This document shows positions 22,651 through 33,450 of a stretch of DNA of 64,000 nucleotides, piece by piece (positions within the stretch are counted from its first letter, which is position 1; the number at the start of each line of letters is the position of its first letter). Made by a program: the position numbers and the translations under genes. Under the pieces are notes generated by a model. The model made no database searches, had not been told where the DNA came from, and saw only the letters and a program-made list of their open reading frames with translations. The stretch is from Effrenium voratum (Eukaryota > Sar > Dinophyceae > Suessiales > Symbiodiniaceae). The stretch is from the NCBI GenBank assembly GCA_963377175.1, contig CAUJNA010000569.1, positions 1,207,774-1,271,773 of the forward strand. Direction: 5' to 3'.

Positions 22651-24240
22651 AAAAACCCGATTGTCGCTTTGATTGAGGCGGTTCATTATCACCCGCAGAG
22701 CCGAGCTTCAAGTTGCCAAAGGAGCCGAGAAGGGTTCGCCCGGGCTCTCACCCTGAGGCCAAGGTGCTGGGGCCAGCGCCCAGTCCCGGATCAAGAGCCC
22801 AGCCAAAGGCGCAGAGCCAGAGGCAAAGGCGCAGATCCTCGGGTTCTTGGTTATAAAGTCACGTGAGCTGTTTGGTGTTGAATGAGCATTTGTCAATCCA
22901 AGTTAGTTCACTTCGAATTGATTCGGCGTTGTCAAACTGTCATTGCTTCGTTGCCTGGCTGGAACGGCCATTTGTTCATTGGTTCATGACACGCCGAAGA
23001 AACTTTGGGTCACGCGCAAGCAAATCCAGGTCAGGAATCATTCGTTCAGTCAACAGGGTCATGGCTGTAATACGCGTGACACACAAATGGATTTCACCAC
23101 TTGGTTGAATCAAGCAGTTGCAAGCTTTGACGGCTTCGCCCCCTTGATGCATTAGACTGACTGGCTTGAACTTACAGGCGTGAAATGCCTGAAGCAATCA
23201 GTTGCCCGTAAACGCAATTTCTGTGTTGAGCCAAGAGATGAGCAATGCCCTCCCAGATCAAACATGATCCAGGAGAAGCTGTTTGAGTCGGCCACGACTT
23301 GGGTCTTTAAATCGGTAACAGCAGCAACACCAGTCCAGATCCTGGCAAGCAGACACTGACAGAGACAGGGTCTGGTCGCGAAGTTGGAGCCCTTGGCCAG
23401 GGAGCCAAAGCCGATGATCCAAGCTACGTGCCCCAAAGCTTGCAGGTCCCCAGCACTGGTGGCTGACACGCCGTCTTGAGCCGGCGCTTCAGCATGTCAT
23501 TGCCGGAAGCTTGGCCAAACTCCCCCCGCCACTGGGTCAAGCTTGCCAACAACAGCTTGCAGCACAGGTTAGCTTTGCCTCAGTTGTTGAAACTGCGGAG
23601 GCTGCTGAGCCAATGGTCAACAATGCGCAGGCAAACAACAACAAGCCGGCACCGGCCGTTGCAAGCTTGCTCTCTGACATAAACTGGATCAAGCAGGTGG
23701 CCCATGAGAAGCTGAGAGAGAGGCTTCAAAAGGAAGATGAGAAACAGAAAAAGAAAGAGGATGATGACGGCGGCAAACCCAAGCAGAAGAACAAGGCACA
23801 CCAGCAAAGAAACACAAGAAGAACAAAGATAGCCCACGACAAGCCAAATCATCAGCACCAGCATCATCACCGAACGATCCTCCACCACTTCCGATCTCCT
23901 CATGAGGACCCAGTTCTTCGCCAGGCACCCCGCCTTCATGCACAACCAGATGATTTTGGAAAAGAGGAGGATCTGCCAGAAGATCAGGAAGAACCGGAGA
24001 GCCCGTCGTTACACCGACGAAGATTCAGACCTGGTACTAGATGAAGCACTCTGGACACAGTCCACGCATGATCAGAAAGTGTGTAGCAACACTGGATCAT
24101 TCACTGTTCCAAGAGACATTGAGGACAGACCATTCGTGTCCATACTATGCATTCCGCTGAGGCCCGTAACGACTTCTCTGTCTTCGCGCACACACGACAA
24201 CACAGCAAGAGTCAGTGTGCCACGGCCTCAACAATGACTG
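22651..24240 (+). other. Weak plus-strand coding remnant, charged C-terminal region
   Basis: The best stretch is plus 23511-24044 (177 codons): an Ala/Asn-rich start, then a charged helix-like run KLRERLQKEDEKQKKKEDDD, then His/Arg-rich sequence. In a second frame, MRTQFFARHPAF...LEKRRICQKIRKNRRARRYT (23902-24030) follows. Preceding pieces such as KCLKQSVARKRNFCVEPRDE (near 23180) fit the same strand. It stops about 65 bp short of the truncated copia element. Function unknown. Confidence 0.3.
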
Positions 24241-24304
24241 CTGGCGGCTATCTGCATGCACACTGCAATGTGGCTGGTAGTTGCTGTTGGGGCGTGTCAA
24301 CACA

Positions 24305-24867
24305 GTTCAAGTAGATCGGGATCACGGTTAGCTTGAACGCACAACCGGCTCTTCATGGTAGAAAGCTGCATCCTCTGGCTCAGACCCGCCTCCTGCACTT
24401 GTCGAGCTACCTCTCGCGACTCCTCCACTGACAGGCACCTTCGCCGCCTCCGTAGCTTGCACTTTGCTCCATTCTTCTGCGTCGGCCACTCTCCACTGCT
24501 CCCAGTCCTCGGCGCTTCTGCCCTCCTCCTTTACCTCATCTGATCCCTTCTTGATCATGTAGCTGAACTGGTCGCCTATGGTTCCAATGAGGTGAAGCCT
24601 CTCCACTGTCTCTGCGGTCCTGACTCGTCCATTCCTCCTCCAGTTGTCCACAGTCTTGTCGCCGGTGTCAAGCCTCATATATGTCCTCCTCTCTGCCAGG
24701 AAGTGCTTCATGGGCATCGGCTGCCAAGGTGCCAACCCGGTCGTGCGCGCACTCTTCAAAGCACCTTCTCCTGCGGACGCCATTTTCAGAAATCTTCCTC
24801 TTCCATGGGCTCCAGCGCATGCTCCTCCAGTAAGGAGTGCCAGGGTCCCTGGCCGGCTACCAATCAT
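24305..24867 (-). pseudogene. Pre-RT segment and truncated start of reverse transcriptase
   Basis: The 179-codon frame (24867-24328) contains EDWEQWRVADAEEWSKVQAT, typical of the region just before copia reverse transcriptase. In the neighbouring frame, VARQVQEAGLSQRMQLSTMK and SRLCVQANRDPDLLEL follow, corresponding to the KSRxCxxGxxDPDLLxL entry into the RT domain. The homology ends near 24305, before any catalytic motif, so the element is truncated here. Confidence 0.7.
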
Positions 24868-24983
24868 GCTCCTCCTTCTCTACTCCCAGGCCCTCGCTCA
24901 GATTCCACCCCAGGTCCGCTCACTTCTCTTTCCGGCTTGGGACCTCCTATTGAAGCAGCATCCTCTGGCCCTTCTCCTACTAA

Positions 24984-25600
24984 TCACTCCTCCTCCTCTG
25001 CAGCCTCTGGCGGTTGGTCCCACTGGCTTATGTCCTTATACGCTCTCTTGCTTGGGGCTCTGTTGAGGGATGCGCTCAATTCTGCAAACTCCTCTTCCAG
25101 CCGTCCTCGTTGGTTGCACTTCGTATCTGCTCCGCCGCACACTTCCATAGTTCTCCTCTCATAGACACCCACGCGTTGGGATCCTCCATCATCACCATGA
25201 CTCCACGTCCTACACACGGGTCCCCGAAGCTCCCGCGCAACTGCACGGTCACTCTCCTCCTTGCCTTTCTTCCTTGGGAGTGGGCTGCGACATACGTAGA
25301 CCAACCCTCCTTGAGCAAAACTCCTCAGCTGCCGCGGGCGCGCCTTTATAGCCTTGTCTAGGGCTGCCTCTCCTGCTTGTATGAAAGCCTCCATCGCCTT
25401 TCTTCGCTCGCATTCTCTCCAAGCATGCGCTGCGCTGGACTGAATCCACTCTTGTGGAACAACCGGTTCTCGGCGATTCCACCGCGCAGACGCACTGCTT
25501 CCATTCTTCCCAGTCCAAAGGGGGGGCCTCCTCTCTCAGCTTCAGGAAAGTGTTCTTCGCCTAACCTCCATGGCACTCGGTACGTCCTTGCTGCCACGGA
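24984..25600 (-). pseudogene. Copia integrase C-terminal and connector region
   Basis: Frames 25597-25358, 25518-25249 and 25394-24984 chain together: HKSGFSPAQRMLGEN (about 25455-25410), then MEAFIQAGEAALDKAIKAR (25394-25340), VYVCRSPLPRKKGKEE, then NAWVSMRGELWKCA in another frame (about 25170-25130), and LNRAPSKRAYKDISQWDQPP. This order is what I recall for the segment after the integrase core in dinoflagellate copia polyproteins. Three frameshifts. Confidence 0.65.
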
Positions 25601-26260
25601 GCTCGAGCGCCTATTGTTTTATGCGCTGCTCCAAACTGCATCACTCGGTCTGCAAATGCTCCCAGAAACTCTTGTCCTTGATCGCAGATCACGATGTTGG
25701 GAATTCCAAAGGTGCGTTCCTAGCTTCGACTGAACGCGCTCCACACCTCTCCTGCTGACTTGCCCGTCAAGGGCTCGAGCATCTGGTAGCAGCTGCCCCA
25801 ACAAACCATACTGAGAACCGGCTTGGCCTCTCTCGGGTTGATCCCCGGAAGTAACCCCCACAACCTCTCCAGGTTGCAGACGCCGGGGAGGAACCGCAGG
25901 TCTTGCTGCCTTAGGCCGCACCTGCGATTCACATACGCTGCATTTGAAGTCCTTCTGCGCATACTTCCAAACTGAGCTCTAGCTCTAGCCAGCCTCAGCA
26001 TCCTTGCAATGTCTGGCCGGGAGGTGTCCAGCTTGGAGCGCAAGTGTCCTTCACCATCGTCTTCTCCTCGGAATTTAATACCCCTCTCTGTGCCCTCTGC
26101 CTCCTCTTCCTCCTCGGCCTCCTGCTGTTGCTTCTCCTCATCTGCTGCGGCTTGGACTTGGGGCTCTGCAACTTCCTCTTGACCTTCTGCTGGAAAACCG
26201 TGACCATCACGGGAGCTGGGCCTTCTGGGATCTTGGGTTGCATCCTGCCGGAATTCCAGG
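25600..26260 (-). pseudogene. Decayed integrase (zinc-binding and catalytic core)
   Basis: Minus pieces fit a retroviral-type integrase of the copia element. GHLPA...C plus a later C..C pair around 26020-25930 corresponds to the HHCC zinc-binding domain. The core follows with PVLSMVCWGSCYQMLEPLTG (about 25815-25755). In relatives a similar sequence follows the first catalytic Asp and carries a WATCYQMLEPL-like segment. Frame changes at about 25920 and 25720. Not all three catalytic acidic residues can be placed with confidence. Confidence 0.65.
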
Positions 26261-26399
26261 GGGCAAAGCTCTATGTCCTTCCATCCACCTTCATTCCATA
26301 TCCACTTTTGGATCTTGTAGGCGGTGTCCTTGATGAGTAACCCGGATCACCTCGTCTCCTTTTCCCGGCTGCCATGCCGCTCCTCTTGAGATGTTTTCC

Positions 26400-27610
26400 A
26401 CTTCTCGTTGATTGTGTCCTGGGCACTCTCTCTTCACCTTCCCTTCTCTCCCTTGAGCATGACGACGAATAGCTTCCGGGGATACTCCTGGGCTTTCTTC
26501 GCTGGTCCTTGTAGTAGATGGACACGCTGATGGTGTCCTGGCCATCTCTTGGACAGCTGCTTGGCCAGCTCTTCTCGACCTGAAGACCGTACTGACACTG
26601 ATCGGCTCTCAAGCTTCGAACTCCAGGTAGTTGAAGCACTCTCTTCACGCACTCCTCTTCCCACCTGGTCACCCTGCGTTCAAGGGTAATTCCACTGCTG
26701 AAGTGCGAAAAGGGGTTGCCGGAGGGACACACCGCCACCAGATCCTTTTGAGCTGGCCCCAACGCCTCCGCCGTCCTTCCGGGGTGCTGAGGTCATATCC
26801 GTTCGCCAAATCGGTTAGCTTTGGGGACGTCAGCGACCCAGATCCTGAGCCGGTCGAGGACTCTAAGCACGGTCAGGCGCAGGCCCCGCCTCCAGTTGCA
26901 AGGCTGAGAGCGAGCAGCGCCGCCTCAAGCTCGTTGGAACTGGAGGAGGGGTTGGAGCGGGCGATCCGCCTGGCTGCCAACATTCAAGGGCCATGGCCAA
27001 CGCCAGCCAGTTCGCCGCTCAGATGCAGGAACTGGTCTCTCAAGTTCAAGCTCTGACGCGTGGCCTAAGCACCCAAAGTGAGGCCCTTCGCCAAAGCGAG
27101 GCAGAGCGACAATCCCTCCGAGCCGCCTTGGAGGCGTCGCAGGCCAAGACCACAGAGCTCACCAACGCCGTCGCTCAGCTGACGCTAGCCCAGGGTCAGG
27201 CCGCGCAAAGACCACAAACGGCCCAAGTGCGACCGCTACCGCCGATAACAGACCGAGCGGGATCATGCAGCACATGGGTGTGATGAAGGCTGTCCGCACG
27301 CCGCAAAATCTGAAGGATCGCGACGGGTGGGAAAAGTTTGTGTTCCAAACGCAAACGTATCTAGCCTTCATGGATGGTAGCGCGCCAGAGGTTTTGGGAA
27401 AGCGATGGATGACCCCGCTCTCATTCCCATGTCTTCTGCCTGCTTTGCGACTCTTGGCTGGGAGTACACCTCGGAGACTACTATGTCTTTCAGCGCCTTC
27501 TGCAACTTGTTCCACTGCTTTCCTCCCAGCGCCCGCGCTTGCTCTTCCTGACCCATTTCGTCCAAGTTCTCCACCGCAAAGACACCGTAAACCTCTTTCT
27601 CCTGCATGGG
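26400..27610 (-). pseudogene. Extra conserved block of the copia polyprotein, split by an insertion
   Basis: The first part, 27607-27405, contains EVYGVFAVENLDEMGQEEQ and VSEVYSQPRVAKQAEDMGMR, ending in GSSI. The second part resumes near 26680 with WEEECVKRVLQLPGVRSLR and DQCQYGL. In related dinoflagellate polyproteins, as I recall them, these flank a PPCGPFS-like segment reminiscent of a methyltransferase-type fold. Here that segment is gone and a plus-strand gag fragment sits in its place. The start and end of the block fit; the fold assignment is inference. Confidence 0.6.
26690..27405 (+). mobile_element. Opposite-strand gag fragment of a second retroelement
   Basis: Plus-strand coding inside a minus-strand element. 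It runs from an Asp/Glu/Pro-rich leader (FGDVSDPDPEPVED, about 26821-26860) to a gag start MANASQFAAQMQELVSQVQA (26993-27052). A predicted coiled coil follows (EALRQSEAERQSLRAALEAS), then after a frameshift VMKAVRTPQNLKDRDGWEKF and TQTYLAFMDG (27280-27375). The last part resembles the start of a gag domain in another dinoflagellate retroelement family. It stops abruptly at about 27405, where the minus-strand frame resumes. Junctions are good to about 30 bp only. Confidence 0.7.
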
Positions 27611-27866
27611 TGGCAGACCTTCTCCTCGCTAGATCTCCTTCTACCACCCAATATTCTCCAAGTACTCGCTTTCCGTGATGCGGTTGTTACTCGTCCTCAA
27701 GCTGCATCTTGATCCAATTGTTCTTCACGCTGCCGCTGCCTATCTTAGCGGCCACGGGGGCGCTCCTCAACTCCTCTGTCCTCTTCACTCCATGGGCTGG
27801 TCCCTGTCCTGCGTCTGTTCCTCCTGCCGGCGGGCTGCAAAGATCACAGCTCTTGGGCCTTCTCCA

Positions 27867-28691
27867 TCACTTGCTGATGCACCGCCTGACCTTTCTGGTC
27901 CTCTCTTCTCCCATGGCCGCCGTTAGAAGCAGCAGTTGTGACTGCATGTGCTGAAGCTCCTGTTGATGCTGCCCGGTTCTCTCCGACATCTCAATTTCGT
28001 GCTTGGCGATCGTCGCTTTCATGGCTTCTCCAAACTTCTCCTCCGCCTCTCGAAGTGCTTGCCCTCTTGCCTTCTGCGCCGCGTGCTCCTCCCTCTCTTC
28101 TTCCATTACCGCCTGCAGGTTCTTCGCCATTGCCTCTCCAAAAGTGTCGGCCCTTGCGTGGTCCCTCCTTCTGCGCTGGCATCCTGCATTGACACAGAAC
28201 TGTCGGGGGTTCCTTGGGCGTGACATGGATGTTGGCACTCTTCTTGACCTGCGCGTCGCGCTTCTTCTTCTGCACCGCGTCCATCTGGTTCGCCGTAACG
28301 CGCCACCTCTTATGACACACTCCGCACCAAATCTCTCGGGAGTACTGAGAGACGCGGCGGGATGCGAACATTCCTTCGCCGTCACCTGCGGATTCTCCTT
28401 GCGCTTGCGCCTTGTGAGCATTGAGGCGTTCTTGATCACCTGGGCGCTGATTGGAACTCATGGCTTCGGCGGTTCATCCATGCCAACTGAATCCAACCGT
28501 CTTGGCATCTCTATACATCTCCTCCCTTCGTCCATGCTGAAGGGGGAAATTTCCAAACTTCCCTGATGAAAGTCACACACATCTACTGCGACGTGACTTG
28601 TGGGAAGTCGTGAAAGGGGGGCTTCTGCACTCATCTTGGGAAACCTAAGGTTCATGTCGTGCAAGTCGACGATGCTCTCCAAGGCGGACAC
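27867..28691 (-). pseudogene. Copia polyprotein, linker and coiled-coil segment
   Basis: After the protease, the minus strand gives ISLVSALESIVDLHDMNLRF (28691-28630), then a basic segment with a Cys pair, WCGVCHKRW (about 28330-28300). It then switches frame into a long charged helix, about 28140-27920, with KNLQAVMEEEREEHAAQKAR and heptad-like spacing. This is probably a structural linker between protease and the next block. At least one frameshift lies near 28150. Confidence 0.6.
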
Positions 28692-30105
28692 GAGCGATAT
28701 GGGATTAACAATGGAACTGCTTCTTCAACAATGGTAACCTCCCAAACTCCATTGATGCCCGCGATACCCAGGGGAACCTCCACAATTCCGCACGCTGTGG
28801 CTTGTCCTCCTATCTTTCTGGCTTTCCCGGTTTTCTGCAGGGGGTTGACCTTCAAACCATGGCGTCTCAACTGCTGCTGCAAATTCTCCAAGGCCTTTTT
28901 GCCGATCAGTCCACCTTGCGCTGCCGTATCCACCACTCCTTGATGGCTCTCCATAGTGATACCAGCGAAGTCCGCCACATCGATCTTGCCGGCCTTCTCA
29001 TTCAGAATGCTGCCCAGCGTCAACTCACTGCCGAAAAACGTGTCCTGCTCCTGCTGCTCGGACACCTGGAAGAACCCACTGGGCGCAGTCAACTGTGGAG
29101 ATCCGGACGTCGACGCCTGGGCCTGGCCTCTCGCTCTGTTCTTGGCAACCTCGCCCATCTCTCCCTTGCACTCCCGAGCCCAGTGTCCCACTTTTCCACA
29201 TCTTGCGCATCGCGTGCGCAATTTCAGCATCTCCACATGAACATGCCGACCTCGACCATCTCCTCTGCCCTTCTTGGCCTTGCCCTTGCCCTTGATCGGG
29301 TAGTAGCCGCGCGAGTTCTTCTGGTCCCGGATCGCCTTCCGCACCTCCTGGTAGGTCGCCAACGCTTCCATGGGCTCTTCCTCCTCATAGATCTCGTTCA
29401 AGTCACCTTCTCCAAGGAACACGTATCCGTCGTCCTCCGCCGGGTCCATCCTCATTCTCGGCCAAATAGGTGCGTCCTCCCTTCTCTTTCTGAATCTTGT
29501 CCAGTGAGCGGCCACCACCCGCGATCGTACTGGCTACTGATCCAGGTAGATACCTGATCCTCCTGCGCGTGGCTCAAGTTGGCCTGCCGATGGACGTAGC
29601 CGGTGACCTTGGAGTCCAACTCAACGCCCTCGTCCTTCAGCTCCAGGGCTGCATCTGCTCGAATGACAAACGACTCCTTCGTTCGCCTTGATTTGAGGTG
29701 CTTTTTGAGCTTGGCGACGATGTTGTCCAAGCCCGTTTCCTTGACGATCTCCTCCACAGGAATCTCGTCTGCTGCCGATCTGGCCGCTCCACTCAGCTGC
29801 CTATACACCTTCGTCCCACGTTTGCCCTTCGGCGCATCTGTGTTGCGCCGCTTCCATCGAACTGCGGGGCGGGATCCCTGTTCTTGAAGGACGGCTGCTC
29901 CTGAGCGGCGCCTTCTTCGACCATGGCGGCTCAACCTGGCGCCGCCTACCACTATGAAAGCCCTGCTAGCCCCCGCATTTTCCTTGTGCGCAACGTATGC
30001 GCCCCCTGAGCCGTAATGGCTTTGGGGGAATGTCTGATTCAAACCATGGAAAAGTAAGTCTGCGCATGAAGTTCCCGGGAGGCCAATGAGACTGCCGTTT
30101 CCCAT
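28652..30105 (-). pseudogene. Gag, CCHC zinc knuckle and retropepsin-like region
   Basis: Frame 29518-28652 (288 codons) is the cleanest part. Acidic gag sequence is followed by Lys/Gly-rich KGKGKAKKGRGDGRG (residues 76-90). A canonical zinc knuckle CARCGKVGHWAREC follows, with Cys104, Cys107, His112 and Cys117 (DNA 29209-29168). Residues 195-206, VVDTAAQGGLIG, fit a retropepsin site, with Asp197-Thr-Ala replacing the usual Asp-Thr-Gly. A GIxxVPLGIAGINGVWEV stretch and LLIP follow, as expected downstream of the active site. Gag continues upstream in another frame (30105-29452). A frameshift near 28700 shifts the protease tail to ALESIVDLHDMNLRFPKM. Confidence 0.8.
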
Positions 30106-30842
30106 ACATCAATGATTGTGAGCGCTCTACACCCCTTCTGTCAACCGCTTGAGCAGCTGACCTGGCCAGGCGTGCTCACGAAGTTGCGCCCGCGAAAGTG
30201 TATGACAATCTGACAAAGTGTGTGTCAATCTGACAATGCGGTCGCTTGAAAATAAGAAGCTGAAAAGCTTGGTTTCTGACCAAGCCAGCCCATGTAATTA
30301 AAACGAACTCAACCTATTGCTTTGATGAAACGTTTACTACTGTTGTGATGTGACATAGGTTCACCTGCAGGCGTGCGCGTTGCAAGTGACTGTCTGACTC
30401 CAGCTACAAACGGGCTGCAGCTTTGAAACTCGTTTGTAGTACATCGAACAAATAGGCAGCCCCGCAGATTGGACCGCGTTTGCTTAAGTTTCGCGGCTTC
30501 TGTTATGGTAACTTACTACTCGTTTGTTACCCATTTCCCAAACCAGAAAGACATCCGCGGATGCTTTTGTTGCTCCATCCTCAACTGATCATCTTTGGCT
30601 AGCTTGCTTGACTACGCGAGCGGAACAATGTTGCCAGCCAAGTGAAGGACACAGCGTAGCTTTTGAGAACACAAATGTCGACGTCAATGTGCAGGTTTTT
30701 AACACAGGTGTCATGTTCCAAATAGGCTTACTTGTAGCAGCAGGCCCCGTTCTCCAAAACACATGAACAGGCCGGATATTCCAATGAGCCTTTTTGTGAA
30801 ACAGGCTCTGCGCAACAAATGCAAGGGGTCCCCAACTATGGC
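30106..30842. other. Intergenic DNA, no recognised gene
   Basis: Lies upstream of the minus-strand copia element, where a 5' LTR would be expected. No second copy of this sequence was noticed elsewhere in the window. A short GACAATCTGACAA/GTCAATCTGACAA duplication is present near 30205-30236. Confidence 0.45.
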
Positions 30843-31500
30843 GTGTTTCGTGTGTGTGTGTGTGTATATGTATGTGTGTGTGGGTAGGTAGGTAGGTAGG
30901 TAGGTAGGTAGGTAGGTAGGTAGGTAGGTAGGTAGGTAGGTATGTATGTATGTCTGCATATGTACAAGTGTATGAAGGTACGTATGTGTATGTATGTATG
31001 CATGCATGCGTGCGTGCGTGTGTTGATGATTCTATGCGTGTGTGTGTGTGTGTGTGCGTATGCGTCTTTTGTGCGTGTGCGTGTGTGTGTGTGCATGCGT
31101 GCGTGCGCTCGTGTGCCTGTGATTATGGGTGTGTGTGTGGCGTGTGCATGGGTGTACGTGTGTGTGTATGCCTGCGTGACTCTGTGTCTATGTGTGACTG
31201 CGCGCATGTCTGCATGTACGCGCGTGGGTATGTGGGTAGGCATGCGTCTTCTGTGTGTGTGGTGTGTAGATTGTGTGTCTTCTTGGTTTTCTGTGGGTGT
31301 ATATCTGTGTCGTTGCTCCTGTGTGTTTAGAGTTGTTTCTTACGCGCGTGCTTTGTGTGTTAGTGCGAGTGTGTGTGTGTGCGCATGTGCTTTCTCTTTT
31401 AGTGTATCTGTTTGTGCGTGCTGTGTGTCTTTGTCTCTCGCGCTTGTGTTCGCTTCTCTGTTTGAGGTTATCTGTGTTTGCGCCTGCGACTTTTGCCTCC
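30843..31500 (+). repeat. (GGTA)15 microsatellite within a GT-rich tract
   Basis: A perfect (GGTA)n run spans about 30883-30942 (15 units). It is flanked by (TG)n on the left and by TATG, GCATGCATGCGTGCG and GTGTGTG-rich sequence to about 31500. Long Thr/His-rich and Cys/Val-rich frames on either strand come from composition. Confidence 0.9.
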
Positions 31501-31599
31501 TGTGTCCGTTGGCCCCGGTATTGCCCAAAAGCCTGGCGGAAGGGTGGAATACTAGGCCCATCAGCGTCTATTTCCGACCCTTTGCCACAGTCTTACTTT

Positions 31600-31845
31600 T
31601 CTGGTGCGGTCGACTTGCTTCTGAATCAATCTGCCATCTTTGGCTCAAGCCCTATGCATTACTTGGAGCTACCTCAGGTAGGAAAACAAGTGCACTTTGC
31701 TGATTGTGGTGCGTTGAACAATGAAGGAAACCAAACACACCTGGTCTTCAACCTCTTCCATTTACAAAGCTATTCTGCAGCGGAGTAGACCCGCCCAGGG
31801 GCCTACGAGGTGTATATTCCGGGGCCACTTGCACCCCCAACCTCA
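31600..31845 (+). repeat. LTR-like direct repeat, left copy, with spliced-leader-like motif
   Basis: About 245 bp resemble 38812-39080 in the same orientation. Landmarks are GCCATCTTTGGCTCAAG (31633-31649), ACCTCAGGTAGGAAA, GGAAACCAAACAC, TTCAACCTCTTCCA and ACGAGGTGTATATTCCGGGG (near 31808). It ends about 75 bp before a copia gag start, as a 5' LTR plus leader would. The GCCATCTTTGGCTCAAG word is the spliced-leader 3' end with one inserted base. Either a diverged LTR or a dispersed retroposed repeat. Confidence 0.6.
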
Positions 31846-31918
31846 ATTGCGGTAGAGGAGCAGGTGCTCTCTGGAAGCAGAATGAAGAGGACTACTATGG
31901 AGAAGCCGTCATACCGGC

Positions 31919-33450
31919 GTGAGTTCCCATGAAGAGACCATCAAACTTCCGGCGAACGCAAAATTGCCACCATCGTACGACAGCCGTGTTAGTTGGTTTT
32001 GGTATGCAGGCCTGGTAAGGGGTTGGATTACATTCACAATTGTAGACCCTACCAAAAAAAGCCCCCTTCTCAACAACCGGCTCGTCGAGGACGTGCTCAT
32101 AGATCCAGAAAACGGAGTGGAGTACTTTCTCAACTTCCTACGCGGCTATTTGAAGGACACCCAGAACGCATTCCTCTGTAGATTCCTCAGTTTCTTCAAT
32201 CATCGCCAAGGTAACGGTGAGTGTGTAACCTTCATCACCAAACTCGAGATTCTCCTGCGAGGACTTGTTCAAGCCATCAATGTCGCAAATCAAAGAATGC
32301 GTGAGCGGCATACTCAGAGAATTGCCGAAATTGTGACTATCATAGTGCCCGAGACTACCGCGATTCGACCGCTCAGGCGAACTTCGACCAATTTGTCAGA
32401 GGTATGAGACAAGAGCGTTCGCAAGCTTTTCCACTGTCAGAAAAAGTCCTGAACCTCGCTACAACTTTGAGAAAAATGCCAGACTATGAAGGAGAAGCAG
32501 GGTTCTGGGCAGAAGATGAAGATGGTGAAGAAGGCGTGGATCCCGTAGACGATGAAGAAGCTTTTTGGCAGCTGGGAGACCGCGATGCTTTTGGTTCTGA
32601 AAAGATTTCAGCGTCGGACTCTTAAGTCCGGCAAAGGGTGAAAAGAAAGAAAAGGCAAAGGCAAGAACAAGCGCCGAAGAGGCTGCTCTCAAATCTTCAG
32701 GAAACCACAATCAGGCAGCAGGGCAAACATGGCCGATGATTCCACCACTGATCAATCCTATTGGGGAAAGAAAGGCAAATCACAACCTTGGTTCCAAAAA
32801 AAGGAAAGGAAAATACTCCAATAACATACAAACAATTCGGGCAAGGATGACAAAGGCACAGGAAAGACCAAAACCTTCACCGTGTGTCACGGCGCCGACG
32901 CACAGGAAGCCACACAAGCTCCAGTCAACATATCGGCAGAGACCAGGATGATTGGGGCCAAATTGCCTGGCGGTCCATAGAATCCCGACTGTTTCTCAAC
33001 ACCTCACCTTCCAATTCTGCTTCGCATTGATCACAAGCAAGCCAACCAGAGACAAAGGACCACTATCTTCAATCGAGGATAGGCGAACCAAGGCAACTTT
33101 GCCAAAGACAACACCAGAGTTGTGGACAGCAACCACAACCGTCAAGTTCTCTGACAATCTTCACAGAAGCGCAACTACACGCAGACAACGCAGCAGACAG
33201 GATCACGCCAGCACCAGGCCGGCATGCTGATGCGCCAGGAGAAGTTCAGATTCAGGACTTCCGCGTTGCGCCTCAAGAAAAAATTATAACCTGCACGACA
33301 CCAAGCAGAGCGCAGCCGTCATCGCACCTTTTGCGAACTGACATTCGTTGGTCATTGTCAGGTTGTTTGGAAGCCAGTGAGCACGTCAATGTAGCCACCA
33401 CACTTCTTACCATAGAAGTAGTCGAGAACTGCCAGCAATTATCCTTTGAC
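31919..33450 (+). pseudogene. Decayed copia-type gag fragment B
   Basis: Same family as the copy at 6752. The start carries LPPSYDSRVSWFWYAGLVRG, then NRLVEDVLIDPENGVEYFLN and FLRGYLKDTQNAFLCRFLSF (31955-32200). The frame then moves to RQERSQAFPLSEKVLNLATT and an acidic GFWAEDEDGEEGVDPVDDEE block (32404-32580). Beyond that are weak GKGK-like and Gln-rich pieces to about 33250. No protease, integrase or RT motif could be placed. The gag here is better preserved at its N-terminus than in the 6.75-kb copy. Confidence 0.75.

Larger units (their letters stand above)
24305..30105 (-). mobile_element. Truncated, decayed copia-type retrotransposon (minus strand)
   Basis: Minus-strand pieces follow the order gag, CCHC zinc knuckle, retropepsin, coiled coil, an extra conserved block, integrase, and the first residues of reverse transcriptase. 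Protease-integrase-RT order is that of Ty1/copia elements. It breaks off after MKSRLCVQANRDPDLLEL near 24310, so the RT catalytic core, RNase H and 3' LTR are missing. A gag fragment of a different element, on the opposite strand, interrupts it at about 26690-27405. Frames shift many times. No LTR was recognised at either end. Confidence 0.85.

Noticed and set aside
24305..30105. Host gene of about 1,900 codons with introns
   Set aside because: The breaks are frameshifts with no consistent intron borders, and the order of zinc knuckle, retropepsin, integrase and RT entry is that of a copia polyprotein.
30836..31788. Long Cys/Val-rich plus frames and Thr/His-rich minus frames
   Set aside because: Translation of GT-rich low-complexity DNA. 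Open in several frames at once, no motif.
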